DNA from: Ruminococcus flavefaciens FD-1
GTDB taxonomy: Bacteria > Bacillota > Clostridia > Oscillospirales > Ruminococcaceae
Direction: 5' to 3'
Length of the DNA: 64,000 nucleotides
Assembly: GCA_000174895.1 (NCBI GenBank)
Contig: ACOK01000106.1
Span: forward strand, 1 to 64,000
Shown here: positions 40,859 to 49,482 of the stretch, in pieces
How the letters are laid out: every line of letters begins with the position of its first letter
Numbering within the stretch: position 1 is the first letter of the stretch
Program-made: the position numbers and the translations under genes
The notes under the pieces: generated by a model
What the model was told of the DNA's origin: nothing
The model's database searches: none
The model's input: the letters and a program-made list of their open reading frames with translations, nothing else

Positions 40859-40872
40859 CAATATCTTCCTGT

Positions 40873-42270
40873 TTAATATGTATAAGCCACATTGAACTTG
40901 CCTGATTTCAGTCCCAGCGCATAGGAGAAGGGGTAGCCCTTGTCCGTGGTCTGTCCGTCGATACTTACCTCGGTGACATATCCCGTCTGCTGTGAATACA
41001 CAGGCTTTATCCAGTTCTCGGGCTTATCCGAGAGCTTAATGTTATACTTCTGCTCGATGATCTTCCTGACCTCTTCGGCGTCCATGTATGTGACTGTGCC
41101 CCAGTGCGGATCGTAAGCTTCATCATATTCGCTGGGCACTGTTCTCAGGTACGGATAATCCGCATAGAACACCTCATAGCAGTTTGCCGAACAGCCTGCA
41201 CATGAAGCCGAGAACATAGTCAGAGCGTAGCTTCCGTCATAGTAAAGCGCCTCGCCAAGTACAGAGCGGCAGGCATCTATAACATTCTGCGGCGGATTGG
41301 GCTTGCCTCTCAGGTCGTGGGAGTCGTTGCCGTTCCATTTTAAATAGGTATACACCGCAACAGCCTGCGCCTTGATGCATTCCACATTGAAACTGCTTCC
41401 GACTTCGTTGTACACGATGGAAGATATGACCTTCAGCGGACTGCCGTCGGGTTCGTGGTTGATGGTCAGTACCTCATGCCACGGCACCTCAACTTCCTGC
41501 GGTTCCGGCTCGGGTTCGGGCTCAGGCTGAGGAGGTTCAGTCGGCGGAGGTACCGTTGTTTCGGGGATGGCATCCGTTATTATCGTTACAATGCTTCCAT
41601 CCTCGCCAGTCACTATCTCAGTGGTAGTAACAGGCGGCTCAGTGGGAGCTTCTGTCGGCGGAGGCTCGGTGGGCTCAGGCTCAGGCGGCTCCGTCGGTTC
41701 CGGAGGCTTGGGCTGGTCTGCGTACTCGGTATAATCAATGAGCTCCGTATTCTGTATGTAGGTGCCGGGATAGTAGTGAGCGAGGATGTCACGGTAGTTC
41801 CATCCGGCATAGGTAGCATAGAAATTAGCGCCGTTCTGGCTCATACCGACACCGTGTCCCCATCCGTAGGTAACGAACGTGAACTTGCCGGGCTGGCCTT
41901 CGACTCCGTCTATCTTGGGAATGAAGCTGTCACCAACGAAAGCGCCTGCGGAGAGATGCTCCTCATAAACAGCGTCACGGGCACGGCTTCTTGCGGCATT
42001 TCTCGAAAGGCTGGGAGTGAGCTTTTTCAGCTCGGCTTTTCTGGACTCCCTGTCCATCTGCGAAAGCCCTGCATACGGATCCTTGTACCCGTCGGGACGG
42101 GCTTTGTCAGGGGATGCAGGTTCGTAGCTGACGAGAGATGTACCTGAGCTGTAAGCCATGATATCGGCCTTGGTATTATCAGCTCCCCATGCGTTCATGC
42201 AGGTGCCCGTCACAATGACAGACATTCCCGTAAGCAGAGAGAACGCCTTTTTAATAGTATTCCATTCCAT
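40873..42270 (-). CDS. secreted SpoIID/LytB-domain protein with circularly permuted motifs
   Basis: A 465-residue exported protein (signal peptide about 1-29). SpoIID is a lytic transglycosylase that cuts glycan strands during engulfment. Its usual order is a Glu-containing EVxxxxxxEALKAQAVAARTY segment first and the metal-side GHGVGMSQ-GA near the end. Here GWGHGVGMSQNGA is at 137-149 followed by DILAHYYPGT, then a Pro/Glu/Thr linker (187-260), and only then NEVGSSFNVECIKAQAVAVYTYLKW (288-312, candidate catalytic Glu289), ASCAGCSANCYEV, YLRTVPSEYD, and a C-terminal LGLKSGKF that normally leads straight into GHGVGMSQ. The protein thus looks circularly permuted. It neighbours two sortases but has no sorting signal. 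Activity is inferred. Confidence 0.88.
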   Translation of the reverse strand: MEWNTIKKAFSLLTGMSVIVTGTCMNAWGADNTKADIMAYSSGTSLVSYEPASPDKARPDGYKDPYAGLSQMDRESRKAELKKLTPSLSRNAARSRARDAVYEEHLSAGAFVGDSFIPKIDGVEGQPGKFTFVTYGWGHGVGMSQNGANFYATYAGWNYRDILAHYYPGTYIQNTELIDYTEYADQPKPPEPTEPPEPEPTEPPPTEAPTEPPVTTTEIVTGEDGSIVTIITDAIPETTVPPPTEPPQPEPEPEPEPQEVEVPWHEVLTINHEPDGSPLKVISSIVYNEVGSSFNVECIKAQAVAVYTYLKWNGNDSHDLRGKPNPPQNVIDACRSVLGEALYYDGSYALTMFSASCAGCSANCYEVFYADYPYLRTVPSEYDEAYDPHWGTVTYMDAEEVRKIIEQKYNIKLSDKPENWIKPVYSQQTGYVTEVSIDGQTTDKGYPFSYALGLKSGKFNVAYTY

Positions 42271-42284
42271 CTGTTTCAGCCTCC

Positions 42285-43280
42285 TTATTCGGCTGTTTCT
42301 TCTTTATCTTTGTCTTCTTCGTCTTTTTCCTTGAGTCTTGGGTCTTCGATACCGTTCGGATGTTCCTTGAGGTATTCCTTTGTACACTGGATAGTGCTCA
42401 GGTCGCCGTAGACCTCGCCCTCTCTCAGTCTTCTTGCAACGATGATGAAACGTGAGTTATCATAGTCGGCGTAGCAGGTGGAGAGTGTAAGGAGCTGATC
42501 GCCGTACTGCACATCAACGCCTGTGTCAAGCATCTGATGAGCACGGCAGTGCTGAACGTAGGAATCAAATTCCTCCTTGGTGTCAAGCTCTTCCATGTTC
42601 CAGTAGACGAAATCGGTAGCATTGTAGCTTCCGGGGGTAATAAGGAAAGCGAATATAACGTAGCCGTAGTTCTTATAGAGATTGCTCAGCTCAACAAAGG
42701 GGCTGTCGTAGAAGAAGTCATAGTCCTGACGGTACCTCCGTACCGAACCGAACATTGTACCGTTAGCCATATTATGGCCGTAGATGACGAGATTCTCGGA
42801 CTGATCCCTGTCGGAACCGTCGAAGGTGTCCTTGCAGTCCATATAGATCGCACCGTCACGGAAATAGCTCATATCCCAGCTGTGGTCAAGGTAGAAGGAA
42901 TTTGGCACATGACCGTCGGGACCGTAGATCGGGTCACCGGGTTCGATCTCGCCGGGATCCATCATTACGGGATAGTCAACGTAGGTATTGTCTATTTTCA
43001 GCCATCCGATGTAATCCTTGTTGCGTCTGAGCCACTCCTTTGACTTATCGGTGATACCGCTGTCGGAAGCGGAGTAGCTGTACATCTGAGCCCAGTTTTT
43101 CGGGAGGATGTCGGTGTACTCCTCTTCGGTAACAGCTTCTGTAGGAGCTTCTGTTATACTTTCTTCGATAACAGATGATGGTTCTTCTTTTGAATTGTTT
43201 GATATGAATGCATACAGTCCGACTCCCATTGCTGCGCAAACAGCAGCGATAGCCGTAACTGCCTTGGTAGTTTTTTTCAT
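42285..43280 (-). CDS. class B sortase (first)
   Basis: A 331-residue membrane-anchored transpeptidase: N-terminal membrane segment (about 7-27), an acidic Thr/Glu spacer, then the sortase B fold with KIDNTYVDYPVM, catalytic His169 (VIYGHNM), Cys269 (TLSTC) and Arg277 (NSRFIIVARR). Class B enzymes attach proteins to the wall at NPQTN-like signals or assemble special substrates. It lies 3 bp from a second class B sortase and 15 bp before the SpoIID-type gene. No candidate substrate with a sorting signal is encoded in the window. Confidence 0.9.
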   Translation of the reverse strand: MKKTTKAVTAIAAVCAAMGVGLYAFISNNSKEEPSSVIEESITEAPTEAVTEEEYTDILPKNWAQMYSYSASDSGITDKSKEWLRRNKDYIGWLKIDNTYVDYPVMMDPGEIEPGDPIYGPDGHVPNSFYLDHSWDMSYFRDGAIYMDCKDTFDGSDRDQSENLVIYGHNMANGTMFGSVRRYRQDYDFFYDSPFVELSNLYKNYGYVIFAFLITPGSYNATDFVYWNMEELDTKEEFDSYVQHCRAHQMLDTGVDVQYGDQLLTLSTCYADYDNSRFIIVARRLREGEVYGDLSTIQCTKEYLKEHPNGIEDPRLKEKDEEDKDKEETAE

Positions 43281-43282
43281 GA

Positions 43283-44977
43283 TTACTCCTCTGTCGTTTC
43301 AGGTCCGTATGGTACAAATTCCGCATCAGCATCATACTTTTCGTTGGTTCTTATCTGATAATAGAAGTCAGGCCACTTTACATTAGGGTTAGCGTAGCTG
43401 TCCTGAGTTCCCTCCATAGCGTCTTCACCGTCTCTTACCTTTCTTGCCATAACGATGAATCTTCCTCTGTCGCCGAGGGTATCGTTGCAGGTCGAAAGTG
43501 TCAGCAGAGGGTCGCCGTATTTTACGTCAACGCTGTTGAGACGGAATGTTCTTCTCTTTGCTTCGTTCACGAACTTGTAGAAGTCCTCTTCCGAATCGAA
43601 ATCAAGCTTGTTCCAGCAGTCGTAACCGTTAGGGCCCTTATCGTCGGAATCGAGAATGAAGAATGCGAAGATCTTATACACATAGCTCTCATAGTTGGAA
43701 TTGAGGTAAATGAGAGGATGTTCCTGATAATAATTCTCCTCTGTCTTGTAGTGCTGAAGGCTTCCGAACATTGTCAGGTCGCCCATATTATGGCCGTAGA
43801 TGACGAGATTGCCCGAATTCGGTTCAGCAAGTCTGTGATCGATGACATGGTCGAACTTGTTTCTGTAGTCCATGAACAGTTCGCCTGCTCTTGACTCGTC
43901 ACCGTTTATCTTCATATTGAGATACTTGAAGTTATCCTCTGCCTTCATTACAGGGTTGTTTATCGGAGTGCCGGGGATGCTGATAACGCCGATAACATCA
44001 CCGTTCACATCGAGAAGCTTTCTCGCACCGTCAAGCAGCTCGTAATATTTCTGAGTAGCGTCCTCAGTGGTATCATCATCATGCTTATCGGGATACATTC
44101 CGTAAATATCCATGATATCCTTAGTGACGTTCTTGCTGTGCCACAGGTCAATGTAGTAATCAGCCACAAGGTAGCCGCATACGACAATGGCGATTATGGA
44201 AATGAGGAATATTATCTTACGGATGCATTCCAGCAGACTGTCGCCTTTTCTCGGGAAAAGATCACGTATCTTCTCGCCTGTGGTCTTTTTCCTTTTCTTC
44301 TTTTTCTTTACAGGCTGTGTCCTTGCAGGTGCGCTGCGACGGTACGGCTCTTCCTGCGGAGCATCCCATTCACGGCTTCTCTGCGGTCTTTCATAGCTTT
44401 TGTCATCATCGTAGCCGCTGTAGCCGTAATCGTAATCGGGTTCCGCCTGCCGTTCATCCTGTTGCCTGAGAGCGGCAAGTGCAGGAGTTTCTTCGTGGAT
44501 CGCCTCATGGGAGGGATACACAGGTTCTTCGTGGATCGCCTCATGGGAGGGATACACAGGTTCTTCGTGGATCGCCTCATGTGAAGGATACACAGGTTCT
44601 TCGTGAACTGCTTCATGGGAGGGATACACAGGCTCTTCCGCCTGATCTCCGCCGTTGACAGGACGTCCCTCGGCATCGAACAGCGGTATATCCGCATCCG
44701 GGATTATCTCATTGAAATCTCCGAGGCCGATGCCTGCGTATATCTCCTCGGACGGAACAGCGTCCTCGGGCATATCGTCAAGAAGCTCTATGCTGTCATC
44801 GTCCCATGGAAGACGGTTGTCCATCACCTTGTGGACCTTATCAGAAAACATGGCAGAGCGCTCGCCGTCCCAGTCATTGGCGGATTTCTTGACAGAACGC
44901 TTAATAGCCTTTATCTTGTCTTCTTTGCTGAGATGTTCCTCAGCTCCGGGAGTGATATCATTTAAATTATCGCTCAT
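43283..44977 (-). CDS. class B sortase (second) with long repeat-bearing cytoplasmic region
   Basis: A 564-residue protein. The first 250 residues are acidic and contain four 12-residue repeats (EEPVYPSHEAIH type, about 116-164), followed by basic KKKKKRKK, one membrane segment (about 265-290) and a class B sortase domain with VIYGHNM, LTLSTCND and the Arg of RGRFIVMARK. A 250-residue cytoplasmic extension is unusual for sortases. ATG 44977 overlaps the pncC stop by 4 nt (ATGA). It shares its domain with the next sortase at low identity, so they are probably an old duplication with different roles. Confidence 0.88.
   Translation of the reverse strand: MSDNLNDITPGAEEHLSKEDKIKAIKRSVKKSANDWDGERSAMFSDKVHKVMDNRLPWDDDSIELLDDMPEDAVPSEEIYAGIGLGDFNEIIPDADIPLFDAEGRPVNGGDQAEEPVYPSHEAVHEEPVYPSHEAIHEEPVYPSHEAIHEEPVYPSHEAIHEETPALAALRQQDERQAEPDYDYGYSGYDDDKSYERPQRSREWDAPQEEPYRRSAPARTQPVKKKKKRKKTTGEKIRDLFPRKGDSLLECIRKIIFLISIIAIVVCGYLVADYYIDLWHSKNVTKDIMDIYGMYPDKHDDDTTEDATQKYYELLDGARKLLDVNGDVIGVISIPGTPINNPVMKAEDNFKYLNMKINGDESRAGELFMDYRNKFDHVIDHRLAEPNSGNLVIYGHNMGDLTMFGSLQHYKTEENYYQEHPLIYLNSNYESYVYKIFAFFILDSDDKGPNGYDCWNKLDFDSEEDFYKFVNEAKRRTFRLNSVDVKYGDPLLTLSTCNDTLGDRGRFIVMARKVRDGEDAMEGTQDSYANPNVKWPDFYYQIRTNEKYDADAEFVPYGPETTEE
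44489..44632 (-). repeat. four tandem 36-bp repeats within the second sortase gene
   Basis: Units start at 44489, 44525, 44561 and 44597. The first two are identical and the fourth is the most diverged. They encode EEPVYPSHEAIH. Being in frame and translated, they are coding repeats, not a CRISPR array. Confidence 0.9.
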
Positions 44978-45483
44978 TGTTTCGCCTCCGTTATCTTCTT
45001 TTCTATTTCTTTGAATGCAAAATCTGCGGCACATCGCCTTATATTCTCTCTGCTCCTGTCCTCCAGCTTCCAAAGCTCCGGAAGCTTTACGAACTGTTCG
45101 CCGCAGATATCGAAACCAATATAAACCGTACCCACAGGCTGTTCGGGAGTTCCGCCCGACGGACCTGCGATACCTGTCACAGATACGCATATATCAGCAC
45201 CTGAACGCTTTTTCAGTCCCCTGACCATGCTGAGCGCCACCTGCTCACTGACAACGCCGTATTTCTCTATCTCCTCCATGGGAACGCCGAGAAATTCGTG
45301 CTTTATCCTTTCGGAGTAGGTGCATATCCCCAGTTCAAACACTTCCGAAGCGCCCGAAACAGAGGTTATCATCTCCGAGAGAAGACCTCCCGTGCAGCTT
45401 TCGGCTGTGGATATGGTCAGTTTTTTCTGTTTTAATAATTCTACAACAGTTGTTACACTATTGTCAAGGTCAATATTTGCCAT
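44974..45483 (-). CDS. pncC: nicotinamide-nucleotide amidase (CinA C-terminal domain)
   Basis: A 169-residue stand-alone CinA C-terminal domain that deamidates NMN to nicotinate mononucleotide in pyridine nucleotide recycling. Diagnostic are TISTAESCTGGLLSEMITSVSGASEVFELGICTYS (catalytic Ser/Thr area) and VTGIAGPSGGTPEQPVGTVYIG. The N-terminal molybdopterin-like COG1058 domain of full CinA is missing, as in many short PncC proteins. Its stop overlaps the second sortase gene. Confidence 0.92.
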   Translation of the reverse strand: MANIDLDNSVTTVVELLKQKKLTISTAESCTGGLLSEMITSVSGASEVFELGICTYSERIKHEFLGVPMEEIEKYGVVSEQVALSMVRGLKKRSGADICVSVTGIAGPSGGTPEQPVGTVYIGFDICGEQFVKLPELWKLEDRSRENIRRCAADFAFKEIEKKITEAKQ

Positions 45484-45499
45484 CTGTCACACTCTTTCT

Positions 45500-45589
45500 T
45501 TAGGCAACACCGCCCGGCGTTCCACGTCAGGCACTCTCATCGGCTCGACCGATAGTCTCACCGAACCGTCCGCAAAGCGTTGCTGCTTT
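45500..45589. repeat. degenerate end of the clpB-type MITE
   Basis: 45500-45513 matches the TTAAGGCAACACCGC terminal repeat of the 11762-11941 element with one base missing. A weakly similar opposite end may lie near 45572-45589, next to the thiI stop. No gene. Confidence 0.4.
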
Positions 45590-46762
45590 TTAATAGTTGA
45601 AAGTTTTCAGCTCAGTTCCTTCAACCGCCTTCTGTATCAGCGGCTCAAAGTCGAAGCTGTTCTGTGCCTTTTCCACATCCGCAAGCACAGGTCTTACCTT
45701 CGGATGACGTGGAGTGAATACCGTGCAGCAGTCCTCATATGGCTGGACTGATATGTCAAATGTGTCTATCTTACGTGCAATTTCGATTATCTCTGTCTTG
45801 TCCATACCAACACAGGGACGGAATACAGGTATACGGCAGGCTGCGTCCGTGCAGACCATAGCCGCCATTGTCTGGCTCGCCACCTGTCCCACGCTTTCGC
45901 CTGTGATAAGAGCAAGGCAGTTGTCTTTTTCGGCAATACGCTGAGCGATCTCCATCATCAGTCTTCTCATTATAATAGTAAAGAACTCCTCGGGGCAGTT
46001 GTCCTTGATAGCTTCCTGTATCTCGGTGAAAGGCACACAGTAGAATGCAACTCCTCCGCAGTAAGCGGTAAGCTTCTGACAAAGCTGTTCAACTTTCAGC
46101 TGTGCACGGTCAGAGGTATAAGGAGGGCTCACATAGTGGATAGCCGCAATGTGTATGCCTCTCTTTGCCATCATATAGCCTGCAACGGGACTGTCGATAC
46201 CGCCCGAAAGCAGAAGCATAGCCTTGCCGCTGCTGCCTACGGGAAGTCCGCCTGCGCCCTTGATGTTCTCAGCGTGAACGAAAGCGTTCTCGTCACGTAT
46301 CTCGACAGTTACCGTAACTTCGGGATTTTTCACATCAACGGTAAGATGCGGGAACTTCTCAAGCAGTCTGCCGCCCAGCTCCATGCATATCTCAGGCGAC
46401 TTCATAGGGAATGCCTTGTCAGCACGTTTAGCGTTTACCTTGAATGTCTTAGCGCAGCTTAAAACTGTATCAAGATACTCATAGCTCTTTTCGCAGATAT
46501 CCTCGAAGTCCTTTTCACATACGCAGGCACGGCAATAAGTAGCGATGCCGAATATCTTTCCCACTCTGTCGGACACCTCTGCAAGGTCGATATCCTCGTC
46601 AAGGGGAGTTATGTATGTAGTTGACTGAGCGCTTGTGTACTGGAAATGTCCCAGCGGTTTCAGTCTGCGCTTGATGTTCTTGATGAGCATATCCTCGAAG
46701 GTCTTTTTATTAAGACCCTTCAGTGCCATCTCGCCGTATTTTACAAGTATAAGTTCTTTCAT
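45590..46762 (-). CDS. thiI: tRNA 4-thiouridine synthase ThiI
   Basis: A 390-residue enzyme that thiolates U8 of tRNA, using sulfur from a cysteine desulfurase. Domains in order are a ferredoxin-like/THUMP region (1-165) and the PP-loop ATPase with LLSGGIDSPVAGYMMAKRG (near 184), FYCVPFTEIQ, and the catalytic-Cys region RRLMMEIAQRIAE...ALITGESVGQVASQT. The C-terminal rhodanese domain of E. coli ThiI is absent, as in Bacillota, where a dedicated NifS-type desulfurase is usually encoded beside it. The neighbouring desulfurase gene here is broken. Confidence 0.95.
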   Translation of the reverse strand: MKELILVKYGEMALKGLNKKTFEDMLIKNIKRRLKPLGHFQYTSAQSTTYITPLDEDIDLAEVSDRVGKIFGIATYCRACVCEKDFEDICEKSYEYLDTVLSCAKTFKVNAKRADKAFPMKSPEICMELGGRLLEKFPHLTVDVKNPEVTVTVEIRDENAFVHAENIKGAGGLPVGSSGKAMLLLSGGIDSPVAGYMMAKRGIHIAAIHYVSPPYTSDRAQLKVEQLCQKLTAYCGGVAFYCVPFTEIQEAIKDNCPEEFFTIIMRRLMMEIAQRIAEKDNCLALITGESVGQVASQTMAAMVCTDAACRIPVFRPCVGMDKTEIIEIARKIDTFDISVQPYEDCCTVFTPRHPKVRPVLADVEKAQNSFDFEPLIQKAVEGTELKTFNY

Positions 46763-46793
46763 ATTTATCTCCTAATATATGTAAATATAATTG

Positions 46794-47330
46794 TTAGTCT
46801 GTATATGCAGCCCCCTCAACTGCGCTGTAGTAGCCGACGACCAGCTTATCCTGCCTGAGAGGATGTTCATTGGACTTATCTATCAGTTCCTTGCGGCTGT
46901 AGTATCGGAGCTCGCTGTCCTTAATGGGACGAAGCGCCGCCCAAGCTTCACAGGCATTTCCGTCCTTGAACTTCACCACCCAGTAATACCTGGTATCGGA
47001 GGAATAACGATTGGTCACATTCTCCTCAAGAAGCTCACAGGGATTGTTCATCTGTCCCTTGCCCCTGATGATGTATTCCTTGTCGGCAGGGATCTTCTCG
47101 CCCTTTTCCTTGTATGCATCCTCAACCTGAGCACTTACAGCCTTAAGGTAAGTCTGTGCCGTAGCATTTCTTGTGTTCACCTTCGAGCCAGTGGTCATCT
47201 TCATTGCTTCGCAAAGGAACCAGAAGCCGCCCACAACGAGCACTGCAAGCACGATAAATACTATAACGAGCGTTTTCAGCGGACTTTTCTTCTTTTCGAT
47301 CTCCTTATCATTTTCGCTCTGTAGACTCAT
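46794..47330 (-). CDS. hypothetical membrane-anchored protein (paralogue A)
   Basis: Not recognised. The 178-residue product has a cytoplasmic Lys/Glu head, a membrane segment (about 18-40) and an extracytoplasmic domain. Residues about 40-80 (NATAQTYLKAVSAQVEDAYKE) read like a short pilin-type helix; the end (PCELLEEN...YYWVVKFKDGNACEAWAALRPIKDSELRYYS) matches the C-terminal end of the adjacent gene. It lies 22 bp after that gene on the same strand. Confidence 0.7.
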   Translation of the reverse strand: MSLQSENDKEIEKKKSPLKTLVIVFIVLAVLVVGGFWFLCEAMKMTTGSKVNTRNATAQTYLKAVSAQVEDAYKEKGEKIPADKEYIIRGKGQMNNPCELLEENVTNRYSSDTRYYWVVKFKDGNACEAWAALRPIKDSELRYYSRKELIDKSNEHPLRQDKLVVGYYSAVEGAAYTD

Positions 47331-47352
47331 ATCCGATCACCTGCCGTCTATA

Positions 47353-48111
47353 TCAGTATTCAAATGGTGTATTCCAGTAGCCTGTAATATTCTCAGCCTT
47401 GCCGCCCTTTATCGAGCCGAACTGCTTTTTCTGTTCTTCCTTTGTATATGGACGAAGATCTGCTTCGGTAAGGGTATCTGTCGAAGTCCATGCCTCAACG
47501 ACGTTGCTGTCCTTTACAAAGACAGCCCAGTTGTATGCGACCTCTGAAGGATCGACACTTACAAGTCTTTCACGTTCATCGAAAAGCTCGCAGGGCTCAG
47601 CATAACAGCCGCTTTTGTCAACTGTACCGAATATGTAATACTCGCCCTTCATCTCAAACTCAGGAGTCTCTGCGAAGTCATCGAAAAAGCTGTCGCTTTC
47701 ATCGCTTTTATTATCACCATCCGATTCGGTTTGTTCTTTGAATTCTTCCTCGCTTTGTTTCCAGAGGTCGTCAAATGAGATATCGCCGTTCATAAAAGCA
47801 TCCGACTGTTCAGAAAAGGAATCGAAGCCGTCTGCAAAATCTACGCTGTTTTCCACAGCCTCTTTTCTTTCAGCGAACTTCTCCCTTTTTTTCTTCTGCA
47901 TTTCGACCATGTATTCTTCACGCTTCTGCTGTTCAAACTTTCTGACGCTTCCGCCGATACTGCGTGCTATGTCACCGGTAGCACGGTTTCTTTCGTCTAC
48001 CTTTGCTTCCTTGTAGAAATTGCTTCCGATACCTGCCGTAACTGCTATGATACCCACAGCTAATGCGCCGACTGCTCTTTTTATCCTCTTATATTTTCTG
48101 ATTAATCCCAT
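47353..48111 (-). CDS. hypothetical membrane-anchored protein (paralogue B)
   Basis: Not recognised. The 252-residue product has an N-terminal membrane segment (about 12-32), a basic coiled-coil stretch (60-90, KKKREKFAERKEA), an acidic Ser/Asp/Glu region (95-145), and a C-terminal domain (about 160-250: PCELFDERERLV...YNWAVFVKDSNVVEAWTSTDTLTEADLRPYTKEEQ) alike to the previous protein in order and spacing of Cys, Trp and Tyr residues. The pair looks like a tandem duplication with different stalks. It is followed upstream by the broken desulfurase. Confidence 0.7.
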   Translation of the reverse strand: MGLIRKYKRIKRAVGALAVGIIAVTAGIGSNFYKEAKVDERNRATGDIARSIGGSVRKFEQQKREEYMVEMQKKKREKFAERKEAVENSVDFADGFDSFSEQSDAFMNGDISFDDLWKQSEEEFKEQTESDGDNKSDESDSFFDDFAETPEFEMKGEYYIFGTVDKSGCYAEPCELFDERERLVSVDPSEVAYNWAVFVKDSNVVEAWTSTDTLTEADLRPYTKEEQKKQFGSIKGGKAENITGYWNTPFEY

Positions 48112-48143
48112 GTTTCAATCATCCTTTACAATTAATTATCCGG

Positions 48144-49281
48144 TCACCCCCGGACCTTTTCCATGCCCTCACTGAGAGCCGTAACAAATTCATCAAGCTC
48201 CGCTTCCGTAGTCTCAGCGCTCATGCTTATACGCAGCGCACTGTCGGCACGTTTCCCCATGATGCCGAACTGACCGAGAACACCGCTCTGCTGTCCCTTT
48301 GAACAGGCCGAGCCGCTTGATACGTATATTCCTTTGCTTTCAAGGAAGTGGAGCATTATCTCCGAGCGCTTTCCCTCTGCGGAAATATTCACCACATAAG
48401 GCGAGCCGTCTTCGGGAGAATTCACGGATATACCATCCACAGCCGAAAGCTTCTCCAGCAGATATGCTCTGAGAGCGGAAACTCTTTCCCACCTCTCATT
48501 TATAGTAGGCGAAAGCTTTTCAACTGCCGCACCGAAAGCGCATATCATCGGTACACTTTCCGTGCCCGAGCGGATGCCCTTTTCCTGTTTGCCGCCTGTG
48601 ACAACGGGCAGTACACGGACTCCCTTTTTGATGTAAAGCGCACCCACGCCCTTTCCTCCGTGGACTTTATGTCCGCTGAGAGAGATAAGGTCCGCACCGA
48701 GAGCACTTGCCTTTACGGGCAGTTTCATATAAGCCTGTACGCAGTCGGTATGTGTAATGATATGCGGATACTTCCGCTTCACCATTGCGAAAGTCTCCCT
48801 GACAGGCAGTACATAGCCTGTTTCGTTGTTGACATACATCATGCTGATGAGGCAGACATCCTCACCGCAGGCATTCACGAAATCAGCCGCATAGAAACGT
48901 CCGTCCTCACGGGGAGAAACTCTCGTGACCTCAAAGCCTTTTTTCTCAAGGTCAGCGGCGGTCTCCTCAACGGATGCGTGTTCAACAGCGGATATGACTA
49001 TGCGCTTTGCCTTGCGTCCTGTATGCGGCGGAAGCTCCCCTGAGAGCATAGGTTATTGCTTTACCGTAGCGCCTCGAGTGTGAAAGTATATGCATGTTTT
49101 CTTATGCGCCTATACTGTCAGCTATTATTTTTCTCGCCCCGTCCATGGCAAGCTGTGCATCCAGACCTGCACGGTGAAGGGATGAGGGATTGCCGAAATT
49201 ATCGGTCATTGCCGCCACAGCCGCCTTTACTGCTTCATCGCAGGGCTTTGTGGTAGCGGCGTTATCAAGATATATTGACAT
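48144..49281 (-). pseudogene. cysteine desulfurase (NifS/IscS family), disrupted by frameshifts
   Basis: The reading frame is split. From ATG 49281, 59 codons encode a normal start (YLDNAATTKP...NFGNPSSLHRAG...ARKIIADSIGA) and stop at 49102. From about 49049 a second frame continues through the PLP Lys (SGHKVHGGKG), RSGTES, and the catalytic Cys loop (SSGSACSKG) to 48144. Between them, at 49045-49105, the DNA still resembles codons for IYFTSGGTEANN, but two or more single-base gains and losses garble it, destroying the PLP-phosphate-binding motif. It is a pseudogene or carries sequencing errors. Its place near thiI suggests it was the ThiI sulfur donor. Confidence 0.8.
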
Positions 49282-49419
49282 CAATATCTGCCTTTCTTAT
49301 ATACAGTTACATATTATTATATCATAAATCCAGAACAAAAGCCACATTATTTACAAGTTTTCTTCAAATTTTCATAATTAGCCATAGTGCTGAAGATAAA
49401 ATCTTATTCAAAAAAGGGC

Positions 49420-49448
49420 TTTTCTTTTGCGAACAAATGTGTTATAAT
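49420..49448 (+). promoter_or_regulatory. putative promoter of the YfhO-like gene
   Basis: TATAAT (49443-49448) is clear; the -35 (TTTTCT, 49420-49425) at 17 bp is weak. It lies 35 bp before the ATG at 49483. Confidence 0.5.
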
Positions 49449-49482
49449 GAATAATGTATATTTTTCTTTAAGAGGAGCAGAT

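Noticed and set aside
44489-44632. CRISPR array
   Set aside because: The repeats are directly tandem, without spacers, in frame inside a sortase gene, and no cas genes occur.
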